Source: Bacteroidales bacterium
Lineage (GTDB): Bacteria; Bacteroidota; Bacteroidia; Bacteroidales; UBA4417
Reading direction: 5' to 3'
Assembly: GCA_025350385.1 (NCBI GenBank)
Contig: JANXXZ010000292.1
Coordinates: 1 to 5,428 of the forward strand
DNA length: 5,428 nt
Shown here: one piece after another, positions 1 to 5,428 of the stretch
How positions within the stretch are numbered: the stretch's first letter is position 1
How the letters are laid out: each line of letters starts with the position of its first letter
Notes under the pieces: model-generated
The model's database searches: none
Seen by the model: the letters and a program-made list of their open reading frames with translations, nothing else
What the model was told of the DNA's origin: nothing
Translations under genes and position numbers: made by a program

Positions 1-32
1 AAATTTCATAGTGAATTTTTACCTGCTTTGCA

Positions 33-59
33 TACAAAATTTGTAAGCTCAATTTGTAA
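33..59. repeat. Short direct repeat overlapping a small palindrome
   Basis: The 9-mer AATTTGTAA occurs at 38-46 and again at 51-59, a 13-base period. The left copy overlaps a 13-base palindrome at 33-45 (TACAAA, one central base, TTTGTA). The arrangement could be an operator or only AT-rich sequence. No protein can be named from it. Confidence 0.3.
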
Positions 60-64
60 CCAAA
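35..64 (-). promoter_or_regulatory. Possible Bacteroidota-type promoter for a gene beyond the left edge (weak)
   Basis: Read on the minus strand, a TTTG (64 to 61) is followed after 18 bases by AAATTTTG (42 to 35). This is one mismatch from the Bacteroides sigma-ABfr -7 consensus TAnnTTTG with a -33 TTTG; the usual spacing is about 19-21. An ATG at 9-7 lies a short distance downstream, reading Met-Lys-Phe into the left edge. The site is just past the efflux operon terminator, where a new transcription unit could begin. The region is AT-rich, so a chance match is quite possible. Confidence 0.2.
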
Positions 65-80
65 GTAACAAGTGGACAGC

Positions 81-115
81 AAAAAGGCTCCTGCGTTGGT
101 AAACAGGAGCTTTTT
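81..115. terminator. Intrinsic terminator of the efflux operon, probably bidirectional
   Basis: A perfect 7-bp stem, GCTCCTG (87-93) with CAGGAGC (104-110), encloses a 10-base loop. It is flanked by five A at 81-85 and five T at 111-115. On the minus strand the hairpin starts about 28 bases past the RND stop codon and is followed, after one extra C, by a run of U, as expected for Rho-independent termination. Because the A-run and T-run can extend the pairing, the plus-strand transcript also ends in U5 directly after the stem, so the element could also stop transcription entering from the left. Confidence 0.85.
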
Positions 116-138
116 AGTCAATGGATTATTCTGGATTA

Positions 139-3100
139 TCACATGCCTGATTGCATGGCAATCTTGTTTGATTTGCGACGGGCAAGCCTGATCTTCAGTA
201 TATACGTAATGTAATACATTGCCGGTACAAAGATCAGGGTAAGGAAAGTAGCGAAACTGAGACCAAAAATAATTGTCCACGATAACGGTCCCCAGAACAT
301 TACATTATCACCCCCCACATGGATATGCGGATTCAGGCTAGTAAAAAATGTGATAAAGTTAAGGTTGAGTCCGATTGCAAGCGGAACAAGACCAAGTATG
401 GTAGCAGATGCAGTAAGGATAACCGGCGTCATACGTATTTTGCCTGCCTGGACAATTGCTTCGCGGGTTTTATAACCACGTTCTTTAAGTGTATCAATAA
501 ACTCTACTATAAGAATTCCGTTACGCACCACAATACCTCCTAAGGCAACAATCCCCAGTCCGGTCATGATAATGGAAATGCTCATGTTGAATATGACAAT
601 TCCCAGTAATACACCAATTATACTGAAGAAGACCTCGCTGATGATCAACAGGGTTTTACTTAGTGAGTTGAACTGTGAAATAAGGATGAAAAAGATCAGG
701 CCTATGGCTATCATCATGGCAAACGAGAGGAAACTCGCTGCTTCCTGCTGATCCACCTTTTCACCTGTAAGATTGATTTCCACTCCTTCATGTTTCGGAA
801 AGTCTGCTGCCAGCCTGGTAATCTGGGGTACGATCTCATTGGCGGTATAACCTGACAGAACCCCGCTCGAAATGGTAATGATCCGTTTCAGATTCAACCT
901 TTTAATACCACCATAGGTGTCGGTATAGCCAATTGAAGCTACCGACGAAAGAGGTATAGAACGCAACTGGCCGGAATTCATATCACGGTATGTGATCTTG
1001 GTACTCAGGAGATTATTAATATTCTCGCGGGTAGCCTTCGAATATTTCAATTGGATCGGGTATTCATCCTCACCTTCCTTGTATTTCGAAATTTCTAATC
1101 CGAGCACTGCTGTACGAATCTCCTGGGCAATCTGTCCGGTCGAAATTCCTTCAATATTGGCTCTGGTACGATCAATGTTCAGCACTATTTCGGGTTTTAT
1201 AGCCTGGAAATCTGTTTTAAGTTCTTCAACTCCCGGAATCTGTATGGAATCAAGGTAATTCTGAAATGCTTCTGCATCAGCAATGAGATCATCCAGGTTT
1301 TCGCCGGTAATTTCAATATTAATTGGCTTGCCTGTTGGTGGTCCCATCGCATTCTTCTCAACAGTAATTTCCGCGCCTGCAATTCCCTTTACTGCTTTAC
1401 GGAACTGATCCAGGTAATTAGTAGTATTGATCCCTTTCTGCCTGTTCCTGTACTCTACAAAATTTATTGTAACTTTCCCCTTTTCAGAGGAGGCAGATCG
1501 GTCAAACATTCCTTCACCGGCGCCTAATGCAACGTTCGTAATGATTGATTCAACATTAGGATTTGCTTTGCCCAGCACACCTTTTATACGATTTTCAACA
1601 ATCTTTGTCACCGAATCTGTTACTTTCTGATCCGTTCCCACAGGCAACTTAACGAATACGTTGATCGTGTTTGGCATATTGTCAGGAAAGAATAAGACTT
1701 TAGGTTTACGTAAACCAACCAGGAAAAATGTAAAGAAAAACAGGATGATAATCCCGCCAAGCAGGTAATAGGCTGCCCTCCCCTTCAGGAAGAACCGAAG
1801 CTGACGGTCATAAATCTCCATAAGATAAGGCCAGGCTTTCCCCTGCCACCAATCGATCATAAGTTTTAGTACCTTATGATAGAATAGAACCATCAAGGCT
1901 GCAAACACAAAGAAGTTACCAATCCCAAATGCCACTTCTGACCTGCTAGCCATAAATACCAGATAACCCGGGATTGAAAGTCCCAACAGAACCAGTATTG
2001 TTCTCCGGAGCCTGCGTTTTGCACGTGCAAGGTCAGGTGCATCATACTCATGACGCATAAATGAAGTAGCAAAAACGGGATTGATGATATATGCCACAAA
2101 TAAAGAGGCAAACAGGGTAAGTATGAGTGTTACCGGCATGTAGTACATAAACTTTCCGACAATTCCCGGCCAGAAAGCAAGTGGAAAAAAGGGAGCCAGG
2201 GTAGTAAGAGTTCCGGATAAAATGGGCAGGAACACCTCCCCGGCTGCCTGTTTGGCTGCCAGGATTATATTAGGCTGCTTTTTATGAATACGATGGGTGT
2301 TCTCAATAACTACAATGGCATCGTCCACAACAATACCAAGAGCGAAAATGAATCCGAACATAACGATCATATTCATGGTAAATCCAAGCCCCGGCATAAT
2401 CATCCAGGCAACAAACATTGACAAGGGAACCGAGAGCCCCACGAAAAAGGCATTGGTGAATCCCATGAAGAACATGAGAATTATAGTCACCAGGATAAAG
2501 CCCAGGACAATCGTGTTATTGAGTTCTTCAAGGGTATTACGCGTATACCTTGACATATCACCTGTTATGGTGACTTTGATGTCGGCGGGATAGACCTTCC
2601 CGACAAGTTCATTATTAATGATTTCCTTGATTTTATCGGAAGCATTGATGAGATTCTGCCCGCTTTTCTTGATTACATTCAGTGTAATCACATTCTGGCC
2701 GTTAAGCCGCGAAAAACTCTCCTGTTCCTTAAAACCATCGGTGACTGTTGCTATATCCTTCATGTAAACCAACGCGCCGCTTGACGACTTGAATGCAAGG
2801 TTCCGGATCACATCAATATCTTTGAACTGCCCGACCACACGGATAGAACGTTTCATGCCGAAATTCGTAATATTCCCAGCTGAAATAGTCATATTTTCGG
2901 ATGAAACCGCACGTTGAATATCTGAAAATGTTACATTGGCAGCCTGCATCCGGAATATATCTGCATCAATCTGGATTTCTCGTTCAAGAGCGCCGACAAT
3001 ATCAACACGAGTTATTTCCTTCAGCAATTCAATTCGATCCTGGGCCTGTTCAGCGAATTTTTTCAACCGTACAAGGTCATAATTGCCCGATAACTGGACA

Positions 3101-3546
3101 TACATGATGGGTATCTCCGAGAAGTCTATTTCCATAACATCCGGATCGGAGAGCAGGTTGTTCGGAAGATCGGAACGGGATTTATCCACCGCATCCTTCA
3201 CTCGTTGTTTTGCTTCAGCAACTACCACATCCGTATTAAATTCGACAACAACTGTCGAAAAATCCTGTAAAGAACTACTGGTGATCTTCTTTACACCCGC
3301 AACTCCCTTTAATTGTTTCTCAATGGGTCGGGTTACCAGGTTTTCCATATCCGTAGGGGATGTGCCTGGATATACCGTGTTAACCAGAATAGTCGGGATA
3401 ACGATTTCAGGGAACTGCTCCTTGGGAATACGCATATAGCTGACTATTCCAAGAAGCGATATAAAGATTGCCAGAACGTAAACACTGGTCTTATTGTCAA
3501 TTGCCCAACTGGTGGCAAAAAATTCCTTGAATTTATTTTTTTCCAT
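139..3546 (-). CDS. RND-family efflux transporter permease (AcrB/HAE-1-like), 1135 aa
   Basis: Inner membrane proton-driven pump subunit of a tripartite efflux complex, expected to work as a trimer. TM1 is at about residues 22-38, then a large periplasmic half (about 40-340), TM2-TM6 (about 344-495), TM7 (about 592-611), a second periplasmic half (about 612-935) and TM8-TM12 (about 938-1118). TM4 carries VVDDAIVVIEN with D408/D409, matching AcrB D407/D408. TM10 carries VVRNGILIVEF with R1008 where AcrB has K940. R1038 and T1045 match R971 and T978. The DDA motif favours HAE-1 over heavy-metal RND proteins. It is about 85 residues longer than AcrB, mainly through a TM6-TM7 insert (about 500-570) with two hydrophobic stretches and a longer TM11-TM12 loop. 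The docking-hairpin region near 225-245 looks shorter than in AcrB. The frame is intact. The start has an A/T-rich leader and no clear Shine-Dalgarno, and no better start exists. Last gene of the operon. Substrate unknown. Confidence 0.96.
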   Translation of the reverse strand: MEKNKFKEFFATSWAIDNKTSVYVLAIFISLLGIVSYMRIPKEQFPEIVIPTILVNTVYPGTSPTDMENLVTRPIEKQLKGVAGVKKITSSSLQDFSTVVVEFNTDVVVAEAKQRVKDAVDKSRSDLPNNLLSDPDVMEIDFSEIPIMYVQLSGNYDLVRLKKFAEQAQDRIELLKEITRVDIVGALEREIQIDADIFRMQAANVTFSDIQRAVSSENMTISAGNITNFGMKRSIRVVGQFKDIDVIRNLAFKSSSGALVYMKDIATVTDGFKEQESFSRLNGQNVITLNVIKKSGQNLINASDKIKEIINNELVGKVYPADIKVTITGDMSRYTRNTLEELNNTIVLGFILVTIILMFFMGFTNAFFVGLSVPLSMFVAWMIMPGLGFTMNMIVMFGFIFALGIVVDDAIVVIENTHRIHKKQPNIILAAKQAAGEVFLPILSGTLTTLAPFFPLAFWPGIVGKFMYYMPVTLILTLFASLFVAYIINPVFATSFMRHEYDAPDLARAKRRLRRTILVLLGLSIPGYLVFMASRSEVAFGIGNFFVFAALMVLFYHKVLKLMIDWWQGKAWPYLMEIYDRQLRFFLKGRAAYYLLGGIIILFFFTFFLVGLRKPKVLFFPDNMPNTINVFVKLPVGTDQKVTDSVTKIVENRIKGVLGKANPNVESIITNVALGAGEGMFDRSASSEKGKVTINFVEYRNRQKGINTTNYLDQFRKAVKGIAGAEITVEKNAMGPPTGKPINIEITGENLDDLIADAEAFQNYLDSIQIPGVEELKTDFQAIKPEIVLNIDRTRANIEGISTGQIAQEIRTAVLGLEISKYKEGEDEYPIQLKYSKATRENINNLLSTKITYRDMNSGQLRSIPLSSVASIGYTDTYGGIKRLNLKRIITISSGVLSGYTANEIVPQITRLAADFPKHEGVEINLTGEKVDQQEAASFLSFAMMIAIGLIFFILISQFNSLSKTLLIISEVFFSIIGVLLGIVIFNMSISIIMTGLGIVALGGIVVRNGILIVEFIDTLKERGYKTREAIVQAGKIRMTPVILTASATILGLVPLAIGLNLNFITFFTSLNPHIHVGGDNVMFWGPLSWTIIFGLSFATFLTLIFVPAMYYITYILKIRLARRKSNKIAMQSGM

Positions 3547-3575
3547 AAAAAAGTATGTATTTCTTATTTTCTTCC

Positions 3576-3600
3576 CGGGTAACAGCTGGCCTGTTATCCG
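3576..3600 (-). other. Imperfect hairpin in the MFP-RND spacer
   Basis: Arms at 3576-3585 and 3591-3600 pair over 10 positions around a 5-base loop. On the plus strand every position pairs, with one G-T wobble. On the transcribed (minus) sense the same position becomes an A-C mismatch, leaving 6 bp next to the loop plus 3 bp at the base. It sits about 29 bases upstream of the permease start and about 36 past the MFP stop. There is no U-tract directly after it on the minus sense, so it does not look like a terminator. It could affect mRNA processing or the MFP-to-RND expression ratio, or have no function. Confidence 0.4.
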
Positions 3601-3636
3601 AGTAGAAGGTTAAATAGTTATAGTAAATAGCGGGTA

Positions 3637-4764
3637 TCATTTTATACTCACAGGTTGACCTTCAACTAGTGAATTAAAACCGGTGGTTATGATTTTATCC
3701 CCGGCTTTCAATCCGGAGGTGATTTCTGCTGATCCATTATAAGTCTGACCCACTTCAACCTTAAGTTTGCGCGCAATTTTTTTCCCTTCTTCATCACGGG
3801 AAACAAAAAGGAATTTCCCGTCAGGTGAATCTTTAATCAGGTTTACGGGGAGAACAAGTGCTTTTTTATTGTGATAATCATTAATTTTTACCACCGCTAT
3901 CATATTCGCACGGTAATCAACCTTCCCTGATCCCAAACGGATTTCAATCTGGAATGTCCTATTGGCTGGATTAATATATTTACTTGAAAACTGGACTTTC
4001 GATTTTATTTCCTCATTAAAATCAGGAAAAAAGACGAGAACATCATTCCCGGGTTTTACTTTTGGAGCATAAACTTCAGCAATATCAGCCATAATTTTTG
4101 CGCTGCTAAAGTTCACAACCCTGAAAACGGGAACAGCCCCTGCTGCTGCCATTTGTCCAACTCTCACGCCAACTTCCTCAATTGTACCGTTAATCGGAGA
4201 TTTGATTTTATACATTTCCAATTGCTGGTTTAAGGTAGCCAGGTTTTTCTCGAGTGACTCCTTGTTGTTTTTAGCAGTGAGGTACTGTACTTCTGAACCA
4301 ATCTTCTGATCCCAGAGTGATTTTTGTTTCAGATACAGGTTACTGGCGAAGTCGAGCGATTGTTTTACTCCTGCAATCTGCTGTTGTAATACATTATCAT
4401 CAAGTTGAGCAAGCACCTGGCCTTTGCGAACCGGGTTTCCTTCTTTCACATACACAGCTGTCACAACACCGGGCATTTGCGGTGCAACAGCAACATTGTC
4501 CTCACCATCTACTTTGCCCTGGACCTCAATATAATGATTGAATTCCGATGGCTGCACATCAGTCACCATAACATCGGTAAGTTTAACAGTGGCGCTGTCA
4601 CTGACTTTAAGTTCGGCTTCAAGTTTTTTTATCTGCTCTGCAATCTGATCATGCTGTTTTTTTAGCTTATCAAGTTGGGCTTTATTATCGATGGTACTTC
4701 CGCAAGCAGCTAGAAGTATAAGCAAACTAATACTAAAGCTAAGGTTAAGGATATTGGTTTTCAT
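3637..4764 (-). CDS. RND efflux membrane fusion protein, periplasmic adaptor lipoprotein (HlyD/AcrA type), 375 aa
   Basis: Adaptor linking the RND pump to the outer membrane channel. The N-terminus is a lipoprotein signal: Lys at residue 2, hydrophobic core 8-20, lipobox LAAC with the lipidated Cys at 21. Residue +2 is Gly, not the Asp that retains lipoproteins in the E. coli inner membrane. Residues about 27-53 form a Lys/Glu/Leu-rich coiled coil before the folded part. The split lipoyl domain follows: first half about 92-124 (PGVVTAVYVKEGNPVRKGQ), second half about 184-218 (SPINGTIEEVGVRVGQ). They flank a short helical hairpin (about 125-180). A beta-barrel (about 220-300) and membrane-proximal domain (about 300-375, ending GLKAGDKIITTG then VEGQPVSIK) complete the family fold. 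Length is normal for AcrA-type adaptors. The ATG directly precedes the signal peptide, which fixes the start; the leader is A-rich without a Shine-Dalgarno. It lies between the TolC-like gene and the permease, so it is almost certainly their partner. Confidence 0.95.
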   Translation of the reverse strand: MKTNILNLSFSISLLILLAACGSTIDNKAQLDKLKKQHDQIAEQIKKLEAELKVSDSATVKLTDVMVTDVQPSEFNHYIEVQGKVDGEDNVAVAPQMPGVVTAVYVKEGNPVRKGQVLAQLDDNVLQQQIAGVKQSLDFASNLYLKQKSLWDQKIGSEVQYLTAKNNKESLEKNLATLNQQLEMYKIKSPINGTIEEVGVRVGQMAAAGAVPVFRVVNFSSAKIMADIAEVYAPKVKPGNDVLVFFPDFNEEIKSKVQFSSKYINPANRTFQIEIRLGSGKVDYRANMIAVVKINDYHNKKALVLPVNLIKDSPDGKFLFVSRDEEGKKIARKLKVEVGQTYNGSAEITSGLKAGDKIITTGFNSLVEGQPVSIK

Positions 4765-4820
4765 ATTGGTAGGATTTATCTTTTTATTTGCTATTAAGGA
4801 GTTGTATAAACTGGTAATTT

Positions 4821-5428
4821 TTATTGAAGATTAAGGAGCTTTTCAAGCTTATTCTTGGATGTCAAAAGTGTATATAATGCAGTAAAGTAATTCTTTTGGG
4901 CATTGAGGTACTGGTTTTGGGCATTGGTAAGGTCCATGCTCGAAGAAATGCCTTCCTTGTATTTCGCCAAGGTCTTATCGTAGATTCTGCTGGTAAGTTC
5001 AATATTTCTCTTTTCATTCAGGTATTGATCATACGCCGAATTCAGACTGTTTCGTGAGTTGATGAAATCAAGCTGTAATCCCTGGGCGACATTTGCTTTG
5101 GAATTGCGGATCTGTTCAAGCTCCAAAACCCGCTGCTGAACCATCACATTCCTCATCCCGCTAGAGAAAATGGGAACGTTCAGCGAAAGGCCTGCCATAT
5201 CTTTCATGGTAAAATCGAAATCAGACTTTTTAGCATTTTCAGTGTGCTTGTAAAACGCAGCCAGTGAAGGCAGGTAACCACTCTTTTGCCTTCTTACGTT
5301 CAACATTCCAACGGCTTCCTGGTTTTCCATGATCTTGTAATTTATATGATTTTGAACCTGGAACTGTTTGGTTACAATTGAGGTAATGTCGGATGAACCT
5401 ATTACCTCATCAAGGTTTTCGGTAAGGG
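4821..5428 (-). CDS. TolC-family outer membrane efflux protein, C-terminal part (5' end outside window)
   Basis: Outer membrane channel of the tripartite pump. The frame is open from the right edge to TAA at 4821-4823, giving 201 complete residues, probably a little under half of a typical 400-480 residue protein. The Met at 5330 is internal: the codons above it stay open and read as coding (for example TSIVTKQFQVQNHINYKI). Typical outer membrane efflux protein (OEP) repeat features are visible: RRQKSGYLPSLAAF leading into a beta strand, the conserved LSLNVPIFSSGMR, then long amphipathic helices, then YKEGISSSMDLTNAQNQY before the closing helix. These match the second OEP repeat, with the beta-barrel strands and the helices of the periplasmic tunnel. 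The stop is 56 bases before the MFP start, so they are probably co-transcribed. The promoter, the signal peptide and the N-terminal repeat lie beyond the window. Confidence 0.93.
   Translation of the reverse strand, partial: LTENLDEVIGSSDITSIVTKQFQVQNHINYKIMENQEAVGMLNVRRQKSGYLPSLAAFYKHTENAKKSDFDFTMKDMAGLSLNVPIFSSGMRNVMVQQRVLELEQIRNSKANVAQGLQLDFINSRNSLNSAYDQYLNEKRNIELTSRIYDKTLAKYKEGISSSMDLTNAQNQYLNAQKNYFTALYTLLTSKNKLEKLLNLQ

Noticed and set aside
1..102. Plus-strand frame 1 open from the left edge to a TAA at 100-102.
   Set aside because: It reads into the terminator stem, and its 33 residues have no recognisable features. Probably chance.
992..2111. Other short frames within the permease on both strands (992-1258, 1427-1630, 1197-1382, 1893-2111).
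   Set aside because: All are contained in the RND gene in other frames, with low-complexity or unlikely protein composition.
2299..2346. Heavy-metal efflux (CzcA/CusA-type) assignment for the permease.
   Set aside because: TM4 reads VVDDAIVVIEN, the HAE-1 Asp-Asp-Ala form, not the Asp-Gly-Ala form of heavy-metal RND pumps.
2297..3439. Plus-strand open frames opposite the permease (for example 2297-2593, 2901-3107, 3083-3439).
   Set aside because: They lie fully antisense to a well-conserved RND coding sequence, have no recognisable motifs, and look like frame shadows.
3576..3600. Intergenic hairpin as a terminator separating MFP and permease.
   Set aside because: There is no U-run directly after the stem on the transcribed sense, and the stem has a mismatch there. 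The three genes are functional partners in one orientation.
4821..5330. TolC-like gene starting at the Met at 5330 (169 aa).
   Set aside because: The frame stays open upstream to the window edge, and a TolC-family protein of this size would lack its N-terminal half and signal peptide. The gene is cut by the window rather than short.
1..5428. CRISPR array, tRNA, rRNA, insertion sequence or phage remnants.
   Set aside because: No regularly spaced repeats, no cloverleaf or rRNA-like sequence, no transposase or terminal inverted repeats were seen on either strand.

Overview
The window holds the larger part of one operon, all read on the minus strand, for a tripartite RND efflux pump. In transcription order (right to left) it contains the C-terminal half of a TolC-family outer membrane protein (cut by the right edge), a complete lipoprotein membrane fusion protein (HlyD/AcrA type), and a complete RND inner membrane transporter of 1135 residues. 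The genes are separated by 56 and 90 bases and share one orientation. A strong hairpin terminator lies about 25 bases past the transporter stop.

The organism is most likely a member of the Bacteroidota. Supporting signs are the tolC-MFP-RND gene order, AT-rich leaders without a clear Shine-Dalgarno before both visible starts, a lipoprotein MFP, and a transporter with an enlarged TM6-TM7 loop and a long TM11-TM12 loop, which I recall from Bacteroidota RND proteins. This is inference; no rRNA or marker gene is present, and genus and order cannot be given.

Layout: 1-138 is intergenic, with a bidirectional-looking terminator (81-115) and, to its left, short AT-rich repeats that could be the promoter of a further minus-strand gene. 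139-3546 is the RND permease. 3547-3636 is a spacer with an imperfect hairpin. 3637-4764 is the membrane fusion protein. 4765-4820 is a plain spacer. 4821-5428 is the TolC-family protein, open to the right edge.

Working model from family knowledge: the RND trimer uses the proton gradient through the Asp-Asp/Arg/Thr relay in TM4, TM10 and TM11 to drive substrate from the periplasm or inner membrane. The lipid-anchored fusion protein bridges it to the TolC-like channel, and substrate leaves across the outer membrane. The TM4 motif is of the HAE-1 (organic substrate) type rather than the heavy-metal type, but the actual substrate cannot be read from the sequence.

I see no sign of a novel system. 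This is a well-formed efflux operon with a few details worth checking: an apparent extra pair of hydrophobic helices in the permease, Lys-to-Arg in the proton relay, a His-x-His periplasmic loop, an extra coiled coil at the N-terminus of the fusion protein, and an intergenic hairpin.
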